The notes: generated by a model from the letters alone, not told the origin. Positions 7,468 to 16,543 are shown, numbered from the stretch's first letter. The stretch is 64,000 bases of DNA from Haloferax profundi (GCF_001469865.1 NZ_LOPV01000020.1:1-64000), one strand, 5' to 3'. A program made the numbers and translations.

Positions 7468-9423
7468 CTATTCGTCTTCCGGTTCGCCGCCCATCCCGGT
7501 GCCGAACGCACCTGCCAGGCGTTCGCGGAAGGTGTCGAGTTCCGCGACGCTCTCGTTCAGGTCCTCGATATCCTTGCGCAGCGTCATGATTTCGTCTTCC
7601 GCGGCGGCGTCTTCGATGCTCGACTGCACGTCTTCGAGACGTGATTCCAACGAGTCTCGCGTCTCGACGATGTCGCCGTCGAGCGACGCGATGTCCTCGC
7701 GAATCTCGCCGATCTCCTCGTTGAGGTTCGAGACCGTCTGACTGGTGGCTTCCGTCTCGCTTTCGACGCCATCGATGCGTTCGACCGTCTCGTCGAGGCG
7801 ACCGGCGAGTTCGTCGAGGTTCCCGTGAATCGAACCGAGTTCCTCGGCCCGTTCTTCGAGCGTCTCTTCGACGGTGTCGAGGCGCGCGGCACCGGCGTCG
7901 ATGTTTCGCGAGGCAGTGTCGAGACGACTGTCGTGGTCCTCGAGTCGTTCGTGGTGGTCGTGCAGGCGGTTGTCGTGGTCTTCGAGTCCGGTCGACAAGT
8001 CCTCCAGACGCCCGTCGTGGGCGTCGAGGCGACCGTCGACACGTTCGACCTTCGACTGGGCACGTTCGCTGCGTTCGTCGACGGCGGCGAGTGTCTCCTC
8101 GGCGGCGTCGAGGCGGGACGCGGTGTCGTCGGCCGATTCGACCGCTTCGTCGACCATCGAGTCGAGTGCGTCGATGTCTGCGCGGAAGTCTTGCATCTCC
8201 TCGCGGAACTCCGCGACGAGTTGCTGTCCCGTCCCTTCTTCGTCGATGAACGAAGCGAGTGCGTCGGAGTACGCCGCCAGGTCTTCCATCTGCGACTGGA
8301 GGCGCTGGATGCGCACGTCGGTGCTTCGTCGTGTCTCGGTCTCGACGGCCTCTCTGACGACTGCGAGGTCGTCGTCGTCGACAGCACCTTCGCGAATTTC
8401 CGCGGCGATGGCAGCGACGAGTCCACCCTCGGTGTCGACTGTGTCGGCCTCGTCGTCACTCGTCAGTTCTTCTGGGTCGTCCAGGTACTCGGTCACCGCA
8501 GCGGAGGTGTCGTCGGCGAGGGTTCGCGGACCCGAAGGTTCGTGTTCGGACTCGACTTCGACGTCTTCGGTAGATTCCGCGACGAGTTCTTCTGTTCCCT
8601 CTTCCTCTCCGTCGTCGCCGAGGATTTCAGCATCGTCGACAGACGCATCGAGTTGGTCGCCCGCGTCGCCGTCGCCGTCCTCGTCCACATCGTCGTCGAG
8701 AATGACGGCGTCGTCTTCGTCGGCCGCACCGAGTGCGACGGCCGCTTCGTCGGCGGTTTCTTCCCCTTCGGACTCGTCAGCCTCGTCCGTATCGGCGTCG
8801 ACCGTATCGACTTCGTCTTCGGTACCGTCTACGGCGCTCTCAACGACCGTGTCGTCTCCCTCGATTTCGTCGTCGACGTTCTCGAACGCGGCCGCGAGGT
8901 CCTCGTCAGATGGGACGTCGTCGACCCCGGCGCTCGCTTCGGTTTCGTCGTCGGCACCGTCGTCACCGACTGGGTCACGGTTGCCAGCGAGGACGTCGCG
9001 CACGAGTTGACTCCGGTCTTCGCCGAGGATGTCGTCGATATCCTCGGGGTGGATACCCCCGTCGACTGGGATGCGTTCGAGGGTCGGTTCTTCGAGGAAG
9101 TCCTCCCGCTGGTGGCCGTCGGTGAGACGGATACCGTAGACCGTGACCACTTCTTCGCCCGGGTCGAGTGTTCGCTCGTACTCGACGCGGTGGTCCTTGT
9201 ACGCAGTCCAGTTCTCGCTGTCGTACTCGGGGTGGAACCCGACGCTCTCCATCGTGAACGACTCGGGAATTCGGTCGATGACCCGGACGCGCGTCGGTTC
9301 GTCGCGCGTCGAGGCGATGACGAATTTAATCGCAGGGACTGGGAACTCGTCCGCGGCGAAGGTCTTCTCCACTGTGACCTCACCGTCAGAGACGGAGATG
9401 ACCCCTTCAGGCTCGTGGCTCAT
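7468..9423 (-). CDS. Large acidic coiled-coil protein with an N-terminal beta domain
   Basis: The 651-residue protein has three parts. Residues 1-125 form a beta-rich domain (ISVSDGEVTVEKTF...; PAIKFVIASTRDEP). Residues about 130-330 are a very acidic, low-complexity region. Residues about 340-640 are a long coiled coil with near-perfect heptads, including repeats of the type HDxRLEDHDxRLD around 475-520. No ATPase motif is present. Such architecture suits a scaffold for envelope, chromosome or cytoskeletal organisation, but that is inference. The start at 9423 is supported by a TATA box at 9446-9454 giving a leaderless transcript. Confidence 0.75.
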   Translation of the reverse strand: MSHEPEGVISVSDGEVTVEKTFAADEFPVPAIKFVIASTRDEPTRVRVIDRIPESFTMESVGFHPEYDSENWTAYKDHRVEYERTLDPGEEVVTVYGIRLTDGHQREDFLEEPTLERIPVDGGIHPEDIDDILGEDRSQLVRDVLAGNRDPVGDDGADDETEASAGVDDVPSDEDLAAAFENVDDEIEGDDTVVESAVDGTEDEVDTVDADTDEADESEGEETADEAAVALGAADEDDAVILDDDVDEDGDGDAGDQLDASVDDAEILGDDGEEEGTEELVAESTEDVEVESEHEPSGPRTLADDTSAAVTEYLDDPEELTSDDEADTVDTEGGLVAAIAAEIREGAVDDDDLAVVREAVETETRRSTDVRIQRLQSQMEDLAAYSDALASFIDEEGTGQQLVAEFREEMQDFRADIDALDSMVDEAVESADDTASRLDAAEETLAAVDERSERAQSKVERVDGRLDAHDGRLEDLSTGLEDHDNRLHDHHERLEDHDSRLDTASRNIDAGAARLDTVEETLEERAEELGSIHGNLDELAGRLDETVERIDGVESETEATSQTVSNLNEEIGEIREDIASLDGDIVETRDSLESRLEDVQSSIEDAAAEDEIMTLRKDIEDLNESVAELDTFRERLAGAFGTGMGGEPEDE

Positions 9424-9445
9424 GGCCGCCACTTTCCGTACATGC

Positions 9446-9454
9446 AATATAAAA
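9446..9454 (-). promoter_or_regulatory. TATA box of the coiled-coil gene
   Basis: On the minus strand this reads TTTTATATT and ends 22 nt before the ATG at 9423. The spacing implies transcription starts at or next to the start codon. Confidence 0.6.
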
Positions 9455-9551
9455 CAACCGGGGAATCGAACCCTCCCCCGGCGCTGTCTGCCGATTCGGC
9501 GGTTTTCGTTCGGTGACAGTCTGTGCGTACTGACAGACGGGGCGAGTCAGG

Positions 9552-10385
9552 TTAGAGGTCGACTCGGTCGCCGATTTCGACCAGTTCGAGGGACCGCGGT
9601 GCGGTGAAACTCTTCGCGTGGTGGTGCAGGACCTTCGGGTCGGAGGTCATGCCCTTCCACATGTCCCAGTGCGACGGGAGAAGTCGGTCGAGGTCGAGGT
9701 CGCTCGCAGCCTCGATTATCTGGTTCTCGTCGTTGTACCACTTCGTGCGGACGGGTTCGCCCGTCTCCTTGTCGGCGATGTTGCCGACCGTCCCGAACGC
9801 GAGGACGCCGAGGTCGATATCGTACGTCTCGCCGAGAGTGGTGAACTCCTCGGACGGTTTGGTGTCGCCGCCGTGGAAGAACGTCCCCGACTCGTGTTCG
9901 AAGACGTACGAGACCGGGTGCGTCGCGTCGGGGTCGTACGCGGGTTCGACGTGGACAGTGAACTCGCCGATTTCGACGGTGTCGCCCTCGGTGACTTCTT
10001 CGAACTGGTCTTCGGTGAGGTCGTAGTCGTCGAACCACGCTTCGTCGTCGTAGGCGACCGACAGAGAGTCGTCGGGGGCGACGAACGTCGCACCCGTATT
10101 TTCGAGGATGGGTGCCTGACTCGGTCCGTGGACGTGGTCCGTGTGTTCGTGCGTGGCGAGGACGGCGTCTGCCTCGGTCACGTCGTCGGGGTCGAACGGA
10201 ATTGGGACCATCCGAACCGTCCGCGGCGGGGAACCGATGCCGACGTACGGGTCGATGAACACCGTCGTTCCCTCGCTTCCTTTGAGTACAAACCCGTTAC
10301 AACCGAGGTACCAGATGGCGACTGTCTCCGGGTCTGCCGCTTCGACTGCCCGCGGAAGCCAATCGCTCCAATCACTTCGCGTCAT
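9552..10385 (-). CDS. Metallo-beta-lactamase-fold hydrolase (UlaG-like)
   Basis: The 277-residue enzyme carries the dinuclear metal motif THEHTDH near residue 98-104, further ligands at GGDTKP near 172 and SHWDMW near 243, and the N-terminal WYLGCNGFVLKG strand of the family. The closest group by pattern is UlaG (L-ascorbate-6-phosphate lactonase)-like, a broad family of lactonases and phosphoesterases, so the substrate cannot be stated. It is monocistronic here. Confidence 0.85.
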   Translation of the reverse strand: MTRSDWSDWLPRAVEAADPETVAIWYLGCNGFVLKGSEGTTVFIDPYVGIGSPPRTVRMVPIPFDPDDVTEADAVLATHEHTDHVHGPSQAPILENTGATFVAPDDSLSVAYDDEAWFDDYDLTEDQFEEVTEGDTVEIGEFTVHVEPAYDPDATHPVSYVFEHESGTFFHGGDTKPSEEFTTLGETYDIDLGVLAFGTVGNIADKETGEPVRTKWYNDENQIIEAASDLDLDRLLPSHWDMWKGMTSDPKVLHHHAKSFTAPRSLELVEIGDRVDL

Positions 10386-10832
10386 GTAGACGAGTCCTTG
10401 TGCGAGAGGGCTAAGCGTTGCGCTCTCGGCGATTCCACGAGGGCGACGGACGAGCGACGAGATGGCTACTCCCAGGCAACGTATACCACAATAGACTACC
10501 GAACAATAATGGAAATATAAGGTCCTCTCCCGGGAAGGTATTTAGTACTGGCACTCGTCACTTCGAGTGTCATGCCATTTTCTCACAAGCGGACGGCAGA
10601 TTTCTCGGCAATGGCCCGAACGATGCGTGCATGCGGTTCCTGGGAACCGGTCTCGCCCCTCCAAGACGACGCGTACCGAATGGACGATTTCTGATACTTC
10701 TGCTCCGTTTTCCGGGCAATATAGTGACGATGCCCAGTCGTTTATGGACGCTGGCAGTGTGCGCTGTTACATGCACAGACCGAGCAACGTCGAAGACCGA
10801 ACTGCTCGCGACGCAGACTACCGAGGTGCGCG
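10386..10832. other. 447-bp structured intergenic region
   Basis: No protein gene is convincing; short frames here lack the codon pattern of the neighbours. A TATA-like aaatataagg lies at about 10513-10522. Two hairpins follow: CACTCG/CGAGTG (10552-10569) and a near-perfect CGGTTCC-TG-GGAACCG (10634-10649). A small untranslated RNA reading rightward is possible but not demonstrated. The region also contains the promoters of both divergent genes. Confidence 0.4.
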
Positions 10833-11282
10833 ATGCGCGTGAGCGTCGTCGGCGGGAGCGTCGTTCCTGACCCGGTGGACCAGCTCGCCGAAGACGTCGG
10901 CCGACTCCTCGCCCAACGCGGCCACACCGTCGTCTGTGGCGGTCTCGGGGGCGTCATGGAGGCCACCTGTCGCGGCGCGAAAGACGCCGGCGGAACGACC
11001 ATCGGAATTCTCCCCGGCGAAGAGCGTGACGAGGCGAACGAGTACGTCGACGTCAGCATCGCCACCGGCCTCGGGCACGCGAGAAACGCACTCGTCGTGA
11101 TGAACGGTGACGCCGTCATCGCCATCGATGGGGCGGGCGGGACGCTCTCTGAGATTGGATTCGGAGCAGTCTACGACCGACCTGTCGCCGGTATCAGGAC
11201 TCACACTCTCAGCGCACTCGACCGCTTCAAGGCGTGTAAGACGCCAGAAGCGGCGGTTACGTACGTCGAAGAGGAAGCGTAG
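10833..11282 (+). CDS. TIGR00725-type Rossmann protein (LOG-like superfamily)
   Basis: The 149-residue protein starts MRVSVVGGS, has GHTVVCGGLGGVMEATCRGAKDAGG near 30-53 and IDGAGGTLSEIGFG near 94-107, the glycine-rich nucleotide-binding segments of the LOG/DprA-like superfamily. The strict PGGxGTxxE motif of cytokinin-forming LOG enzymes is replaced by DGAGGTLSE, so a LOG activity should not be assumed. TIGR00725 members have no settled function. Confidence 0.8.
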   Translation: MRVSVVGGSVVPDPVDQLAEDVGRLLAQRGHTVVCGGLGGVMEATCRGAKDAGGTTIGILPGEERDEANEYVDVSIATGLGHARNALVVMNGDAVIAIDGAGGTLSEIGFGAVYDRPVAGIRTHTLSALDRFKACKTPEAAVTYVEEEA

Positions 11283-11350
11283 TCGGGGACGTCGACGGCG
11301 AATCGTAGTCGCGTACGTCGAAACGGAAGCGTCTACGGGTCCAGTCGGCG

Positions 11351-12931
11351 TCAGTCGAGTTCGCGTTCGACGCAGTCGCGGAGCACGTCGTCGACGACGG
11401 TTTCACGGAACTCGTCCCAGTCAGTGGTCTCCGCCCAGAGTCGCGCCGAATCGCTCGGTTCGAGCGCGTCTCGACCGGCTTCACGTCGTTTCGTCTGCAC
11501 GTATCCGTCGGCGAGCAACGCTTCGACAGCAACCTCCAGACGCGGGCGAAGTCCGTTCGAGAGGCGCTTTTCGAAGGCGTCGCCTTCCTCGGCGTTCCGA
11601 GCGATGTCGACACAGAAGGTGTCGAACGCGGACCACGAATCTTCGTCTCGCGCGCCCGCGACGATACCGTGGTGTTCTGCTCGTTCGCGCAGTTCGGCGG
11701 TCACCGCTCGTCGGGTCCGGGGGCGTGAACGCGGTGGGCCCGTCGTCAACACGTGGAGTGCGATTGCTTCGAGGTCCCCGAGCGGTGAGAGCGAGTGGCC
11801 ATCGAGAGACATCGGCGTCCCACCTCGAGCGACGCCGTCGTCGTGGAGTTCGTCGAGGTGCGCAGACGACGTGTCTGCCGCCGCCGAGAGGTCAGTCGTC
11901 GCCTCGGAGACTGGACTGAAGGCACCGGAGAGGTGCTTCCGCGCGTCGAGGTACGCGTCGAGTTGTGCGTCGAAGCGGTCGATAGTGTCGAACAGCGCTA
12001 TCGTGGCGTCGTCTTCGAACTTCCCGAAGCGCGCCACACAACTCTCCCGGAACCGAACGAGGAGTTCGCGCGGGTCGTCTTCGACGGGTGAGAGGAGGCC
12101 GGTTTCGGCGTCGAGCCACTCGTCGAGGGCGTCGAGGACGGCGTTCGGGTCGCGCGTGTCCTCGGGTACCGGGCGCTGTTGGTCGGCGTCTACGAGGTCC
12201 GCGAGTTGTTCGCGCGCTCGACCGACGTACGCTGACATCGACCCGAACGGAGAGTCCGTCTTCGTCCGCTGCGTGTACGTCGCGCTCCTCCCGCGTCCTC
12301 TCGGCGTGTCACCACTCGCGTCGGCAAGCGCGAGTCGAAGGTCAGAGAGCGCGGTTCGGAGGAGTTGTGCGACGGCGTCTGCCGCGGGGCCGTCGGCGAC
12401 ACGCCGGAACTCGTCGAACGCGGCGTTCGCCGTCTCGACTTCAGAGACGATGGTACGAAGGTCAGAGATAGCCGCGAGGTCGGTGTGTTCGTCCGCGGGG
12501 ATAGCGTAGAGCGTAATCGCATCGTGGGGTGCGACGCTGGTGTCTACGAGCGCCGTTCTGGCGGCGTAGAACGCGGCGGCAACCTGTGGCGGTGCGCTCG
12601 TGAGGTTCACGTCGACGGCGCCATCGGCGACGGACTCTCGCAAGAGGTCGGTCGTCGCCGCGTACAACGTCGCGAACGACGCACCGAACGGGAGCCGTAC
12701 TTCGTCGAGAGGAGCGTCGAGGCGCGTCGAGAACGTCTCTGAGACGGTTCGTGCGACGCGAGCACGTGCTCGCGATGCGCCTTCGGCGCAGTCGTCTGGG
12801 TCGCGACCCTGCTCGGGGTCGGCCTCGTCACGGACCAGACGTACCCGGTCGGCGTCGAAGTCGCCTGTTTCGAGCGGGGTGACGACCCGCTGGACGTCGA
12901 GTCCGAGGACGGAGAGGTGGGTCGTCGGCAT
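11351..12931 (-). CDS. Large protein with a CARF-like N-terminal domain (DUF6293-like)
   Basis: The 526-residue protein starts with THLSVLGLDVQRVVTPLETG, then has VDVNLTSAPPQVAAAFYAARTAL near 125-147 and AITLYAIPAD near 158. This strand-helix pattern recalls the Rossmann-like ligand-binding domain of DUF6293/HFX_2341 regulators, which are CARF-like. A long helical middle follows. A C-terminal part around 455-500 (AVEALLADGYVQTKRREAGRD) looks like a winged helix. It may be a ligand-sensing regulator. No CRISPR locus is in the window. The assignment rests on pattern only. Confidence 0.5.
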   Translation of the reverse strand: MPTTHLSVLGLDVQRVVTPLETGDFDADRVRLVRDEADPEQGRDPDDCAEGASRARARVARTVSETFSTRLDAPLDEVRLPFGASFATLYAATTDLLRESVADGAVDVNLTSAPPQVAAAFYAARTALVDTSVAPHDAITLYAIPADEHTDLAAISDLRTIVSEVETANAAFDEFRRVADGPAADAVAQLLRTALSDLRLALADASGDTPRGRGRSATYTQRTKTDSPFGSMSAYVGRAREQLADLVDADQQRPVPEDTRDPNAVLDALDEWLDAETGLLSPVEDDPRELLVRFRESCVARFGKFEDDATIALFDTIDRFDAQLDAYLDARKHLSGAFSPVSEATTDLSAAADTSSAHLDELHDDGVARGGTPMSLDGHSLSPLGDLEAIALHVLTTGPPRSRPRTRRAVTAELRERAEHHGIVAGARDEDSWSAFDTFCVDIARNAEEGDAFEKRLSNGLRPRLEVAVEALLADGYVQTKRREAGRDALEPSDSARLWAETTDWDEFRETVVDDVLRDCVERELD

Positions 12932-13011
12932 CTGTCTGAGTCATTCGCTACCGGTACCCTGAATGTTGTGGTGACTCGTGGCACCGGCGTGTCAAAAAGA
13001 GACCGACCGCC

Positions 13012-13584
13012 TCAGGCGTACGACCGATAGAGGGTACGCCCGACGACGCCGAGGCCCAGCGTGTCCACGACGAACAGGACGAGACCACCGACGAGGGGCA
13101 CGACAGACAACACCGCGGCGACGAACGCACCGACGACGAGCGCGATACCGAGTGAGGGGCGCGACTGTGACCGCCCAGAGAGTACCCGCGTCACGGTAGA
13201 CCCGAGGAACACCGTCGCAACCGCGCCGCCGACGAGTGCGACGACGAAGAACGCCACGAACCCGGGGATAGCGACGAGCAAGCCGATTATCGTGATGGCG
13301 AGGACGACGAGTGCGACGAGGCCACCGATGCCGACGAGGAGGCCCCAGAGGAACGACCCGCCGGGGTCGTCTCGTATCTCAGAGATGGAGTCACGGGTGT
13401 ACGCGGGGAGCGCCGCGACGAGGATTCCACCGACGACGATATCGACGAAGAACGTCGTGAGACCACGGAAGACGGGTGAGAACTGCTGTGTTGTTTCGAC
13501 GGTCTGTGCGGAGGTGACGCCCGCGAACGCGAGGAGAGACACGAGTCCGAGACTCGCGGCGAGGGGCTTTCGGAGGGGGACCAT
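13012..13584 (-). CDS. Exported or membrane protein with four hydrophobic segments
   Basis: The 190-residue protein begins with a signal-like segment (PLRKPLAASLGLVSLLAFAG), then a short extracytoplasmic stretch rich in Thr/Gln, a segment at about 45-60, and a Gly/Val/Ala-rich hydrophobic region of three or four helices to the C-terminus. The helical region resembles the membrane part attached to some haloarchaeal bactofilin-like proteins, but no bactofilin domain is present. I chose the ATG at 13584 because it starts the signal directly. The function is unknown. Confidence 0.65.
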   Translation of the reverse strand: MVPLRKPLAASLGLVSLLAFAGVTSAQTVETTQQFSPVFRGLTTFFVDIVVGGILVAALPAYTRDSISEIRDDPGGSFLWGLLVGIGGLVALVVLAITIIGLLVAIPGFVAFFVVALVGGAVATVFLGSTVTRVLSGRSQSRPSLGIALVVGAFVAAVLSVVPLVGGLVLFVVDTLGLGVVGRTLYRSYA

Positions 13585-13741
13585 ACTGCGTTGTGCACAC
13601 GGCGACGTTTTAGTCGTTCTGGATGACACTTCTCTGGGCGAGCGTGCACCGCGGAATCGACGTCGTCACCGAGGAGAATCTCGAGACAAAAGCGTGAGTG
13701 GACGCCCGACGGCCGTTACACCGAGACGGCGTCGAACCGGC

Positions 13742-14776
13742 TTACCACGTGCCGTGGAAGGTGTCGAACTCGAGGGAGTCGAGGGGTTCGTCGCCGACGG
13801 CGATGCGGTACTCTTGCGGGGTGAGCATCGGCTTGTGGAATCGCGGGCCGTCGTCGGTCGTGATGCGTGGGCATCCGGTGTTGACGAAGGCGTCCATGTC
13901 GAAGTTGCGCAGGCGGTCCGGTGTCACCTCGTCCATGGTGATGAGGTAGGCGTTCGGGTTGTCTTCGAGAATCTTCTCGGCGATTTCCATGCGCCCTTGC
14001 CCGATTTTGGTGCAGAAGATGACGCCCCACTTCTCGGCGTCCATCGCCTTGTGGACCGAGGCGTAGCGCTGTTTCATGAATTTGCGCGTGTCTGCGATGG
14101 TGACCACGTTGTTGACGGGGTCGGCGATGACGACGTTCTTGTCGGGGTGTTCCATCGCGAGGCCGAGTGGGTGGAACTTCCCGCCGCCGACGTAGAGCAC
14201 GTCGTCCGCCGGGATGTCCGCAGAGGCGTAGTTGCACCCGAGAACCTGCCCTTCGTAGGTGAGTCGGTCGTCGCCTTTCCGGGTCTGGACGGTGTAGCCG
14301 CGTTCTTCGAGCCAATCGCACATGTCGTCGAAGCGGTTCATGTGCTGGGCGGTGGTGACGAGTCCGACTTCGTCGCCCTCGATTTCGTCCAGGGCGTCCT
14401 CCACGATGGGGAACGGGTCGACGTTGGAGAACAGCGGGACGTAGATAATCTTGTCCGACTCCTTCATCGGCGAGTGCCCGAAGTGGACGAACACGTCGGT
14501 CCGGCGCATGAGGTAGGTGTCGAGGTCACACGCGCCGTAGCACGGTTGTCCCGAGAGCATGAAGGTCACGTCGTCGTCGCAGAGTTGGCGAAGGTCGTCG
14601 GCGACTGCCGGGCCACGACGCTTCAGGCCTTCGGGGAACTGCAGACCGACGCGCTTGGCGTCGCGTTCTTCGATAGCGTCGATGATTCGTTCGAGTTCGT
14701 AGTCCCACTCCCGGTCGTGCTTGAGCGACATCCCGGTGTTCCGAAGGTCTCCCTCCGAGGAGGCGTCCTGACTCAT
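13742..14776 (-). CDS. dph2: Diphthamide biosynthesis enzyme Dph2
   Basis: The 344-residue enzyme catalyses the first step of diphthamide formation: transfer of the 3-amino-3-carboxypropyl group of SAM to a His of elongation factor aEF-2. It uses a noncanonical radical-SAM [4Fe-4S] cluster held by three Cys. All three are visible: SGQPCYGACD near 95, LGCNYASAD near 195 and NTGCPRI near 294. GLQFPEGLKRRGP near 46 is also typical. The ATG at 14776 avoids a spurious upstream extension. SAM for the reaction comes from the synthetase encoded at 20003. Confidence 0.95.
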   Translation of the reverse strand: MSQDASSEGDLRNTGMSLKHDREWDYELERIIDAIEERDAKRVGLQFPEGLKRRGPAVADDLRQLCDDDVTFMLSGQPCYGACDLDTYLMRRTDVFVHFGHSPMKESDKIIYVPLFSNVDPFPIVEDALDEIEGDEVGLVTTAQHMNRFDDMCDWLEERGYTVQTRKGDDRLTYEGQVLGCNYASADIPADDVLYVGGGKFHPLGLAMEHPDKNVVIADPVNNVVTIADTRKFMKQRYASVHKAMDAEKWGVIFCTKIGQGRMEIAEKILEDNPNAYLITMDEVTPDRLRNFDMDAFVNTGCPRITTDDGPRFHKPMLTPQEYRIAVGDEPLDSLEFDTFHGTW

Positions 14777-14967
14777 TGACGCCCCCTTACCGATGAAGAG
14801 GTATAACGGCGGCGCTTCCCTACGATTGGGCGTCACACACCCGCATACGACGTGTCTGTCGAAGACGGTCGGTCACGTCACACGGCGAACCGGGATACGC
14901 CGTCCTCTCGTGCGTCGCGTGGACCAAACCGCAGTGCGCATTACCTGTTTGCCGTCGTACGGATAGT

Positions 14968-15213
14968 ATGTCTAGCGACACCAATGCACACGACGAAGAA
15001 CACATTCACGAAGCGAGTGACGAACACGAACTCACCGAGTGTCCGGCCTGTGGGAAGCCCATCCGAGGCATCGACGACCTCGAACAGGGCGAGACGGTTC
15101 CCGAACTGACCACGGTCGACGGGCGGGGTGTGATGACGGGCCGAAACAAGAACGACCTCTGGATGTGCAAAGGGTGCGGTGCGACACTCGGTGTGCGCCG
15201 GCGAGAGAAGTAA
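14968..15213 (+). CDS. Small zinc-ribbon protein
   Basis: The 81-residue protein has an acidic His-rich start and two CxxC knuckles, CPACGKP near 25 and CKGCGAT near 68, forming one zinc ribbon. It ends RRREK. Immediately after the stop a different frame continues with an acidic Thr/Ser repeat (see the repeat at 15216-15259), so the annotated end could be altered by a frameshift. The function is unknown. Confidence 0.75.
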   Translation: MSSDTNAHDEEHIHEASDEHELTECPACGKPIRGIDDLEQGETVPELTTVDGRGVMTGRNKNDLWMCKGCGATLGVRRREK

Positions 15214-15215
15214 CC

Positions 15216-15259
15216 GAGACGGCTGAATCGAACGAGACGGCCGAATCGAACGAGACGAG
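15216..15259 (+). repeat. 18-bp tandem repeat (about 2.4 copies) after the zinc-ribbon gene
   Basis: Two complete 18-bp units (GAGACGGCYGAATCGAAC) and a partial third lie just after the stop at 15213. In the frame one base off from the zinc-ribbon gene they read ETAESNETAESNETSGSGR and then stop, a plausible protein tail. Confidence 0.6.
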
Positions 15260-15356
15260 TGGATCGGGTCGGTGAGACGACCGACCTCCAGTTTTGTCAC
15301 CCGGTTACCCTGCCGTCACTCGGGGTTTCAAGAACGCCGACGGCCTAGCGGGGCCC

Positions 15357-16010
15357 ATGACTGACATTCCGCTCGAACACGTCCACGTCGAGCCATCAAA
15401 AGCGGTCGATGGGGCGGCCCCTGCGGTCGTATTGCTCCACGGACGCGGGTCGAACGAGGAGGACCTCCTCCAACTTACACAGCACTTTCCTGACCATCTC
15501 CACGTGGTGAGTCTCCGCGCTCCCGACCGGTTACAAGGTGGCTACACGTGGTACGAACTCGACCTCTCCGGCGGCGGCCTACACCAGAGTCAGCCCCACA
15601 CCGAACAGTTCGAGCGCTCGCGCGAACTCGTCCGTGCGTCCATCGACGCCGCAATCGAGGAGTACGGCCTCGACCCCGACAGAATCGGCCTCCTCGGGTT
15701 CAGCCAAGGTGCTATCACGAGTCTCTCACTTCTCGTGGAGGACCCCGACGACTACGCGTGGGTGGTGGCGCTGCACGGCTATCTCGCCGAGTCGCACGCA
15801 GACGTCGAACCCGAGGGAATCGCCGACAAACCCGTCTTCGTCGGTGCCGGGTCGATGGACCGCATCATCCCCGCGTCGCGGGCGGAACACGCTGCCGACC
15901 GTCTCCGCGAACTCGGTGCTCTCGTCACGGCGAAGGTGTACGACGCACCGCACGGTGTCGGCCCGGACGAACTAGCGGACGTGGTCTCGTTCGTCGAAAC
16001 ACACGCCTGA
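15357..16010 (+). CDS. Alpha/beta hydrolase, phospholipase/carboxylesterase type
   Basis: The 217-residue enzyme has VVLLHGRGSNEEDLL near 23, the nucleophile elbow LLGFSQGAI near 103-111 (Ser106), an Asp in GAGSMDRI near 163 and the catalytic His in DAPHGVG near 197. This is the dienelactone hydrolase/acyl-protein thioesterase branch, which cleaves carboxylic esters in the cytoplasm; the substrate is unknown. The start at 15357 places the first beta strand as usual for the family. Confidence 0.88.
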   Translation: MTDIPLEHVHVEPSKAVDGAAPAVVLLHGRGSNEEDLLQLTQHFPDHLHVVSLRAPDRLQGGYTWYELDLSGGGLHQSQPHTEQFERSRELVRASIDAAIEEYGLDPDRIGLLGFSQGAITSLSLLVEDPDDYAWVVALHGYLAESHADVEPEGIADKPVFVGAGSMDRIIPASRAEHAADRLRELGALVTAKVYDAPHGVGPDELADVVSFVETHA

Positions 16011-16068
16011 ACCCTCGCATACGTCCCCCTTCGGCAGGTTGAAAGCGCTCGACTCCTAAGGCGCGACC

Positions 16069-16443
16069 ATGAGCACGCAGACGACGCGGCTCGAAGAACT
16101 CGGCCGTGAACTGGGCGAGGCCATCGCCGACCACCCGAAGTACGAGGCGTACGAGGAGGCGAAGGCCGCGGTCGAAGCAGACGACGAGGCGCAGGAACTC
16201 ATCACCGAGTTCAACCAACTGCGCGAAGAGTTCAACGTCGCTCGACAGATGGGCGAGGCGACCCAGGAAGGCCTCCAGAAGGTGCAGGCCAAACAGGACG
16301 AACTCCACTCGATGCCCGTGATGAAAGAGTACCTCCTCGCGCAGGCCGAGATGGTCGGCGAACTGGAGAAGGTCAACGAAGCCATCTCCGAACCACTCGC
16401 CGTCGACTTCGGCGGCGAGGCCGGCGGGTGCTGTAACGACTGA
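16069..16443 (+). CDS. YlbF/YmcA-family small helical protein
   Basis: The 124-residue protein is all-helical and matches the YlbF family in length and pattern: LGRELGEAIADHPKYEAYEE near 10, ELITEFNQLREEFN near 45. It ends with a Cys pair (GGCCND). In Bacillus, YlbF, YmcA and YaaT form an Fe-S-containing complex that affects RNase Y and competence; the archaeal role is unknown. It stands 100 bp before the MinD-like gene in the same direction. Confidence 0.8.
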   Translation: MSTQTTRLEELGRELGEAIADHPKYEAYEEAKAAVEADDEAQELITEFNQLREEFNVARQMGEATQEGLQKVQAKQDELHSMPVMKEYLLAQAEMVGELEKVNEAISEPLAVDFGGEAGGCCND

Positions 16444-16543
16444 CGCGAACAGATTTTCGCTGCGTCTCGTTTCTCTCGTGTCGTTCGCAGTCACCGCTCA
16501 CCCTCGCGTAGGTTCAAGTACGAACACGGGACCACCCCGTGCT

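Noticed and set aside
9455-9490. T-loop-like GGTTCGATTCC upstream of the coiled-coil gene
   Set aside because: No acceptor, D or anticodon arms can be built; it belongs to the promoter region and is probably chance.
7825-9516. 563-codon open frame antisense to the coiled-coil gene
   Set aside because: It mirrors the acidic/heptad codon pattern of the real gene; the product is Val/Phe-rich without motifs.
13061-14779. 572-codon open frame antisense to dph2 and the membrane-protein gene
   Set aside because: It spans two real minus-strand genes and has no domain.
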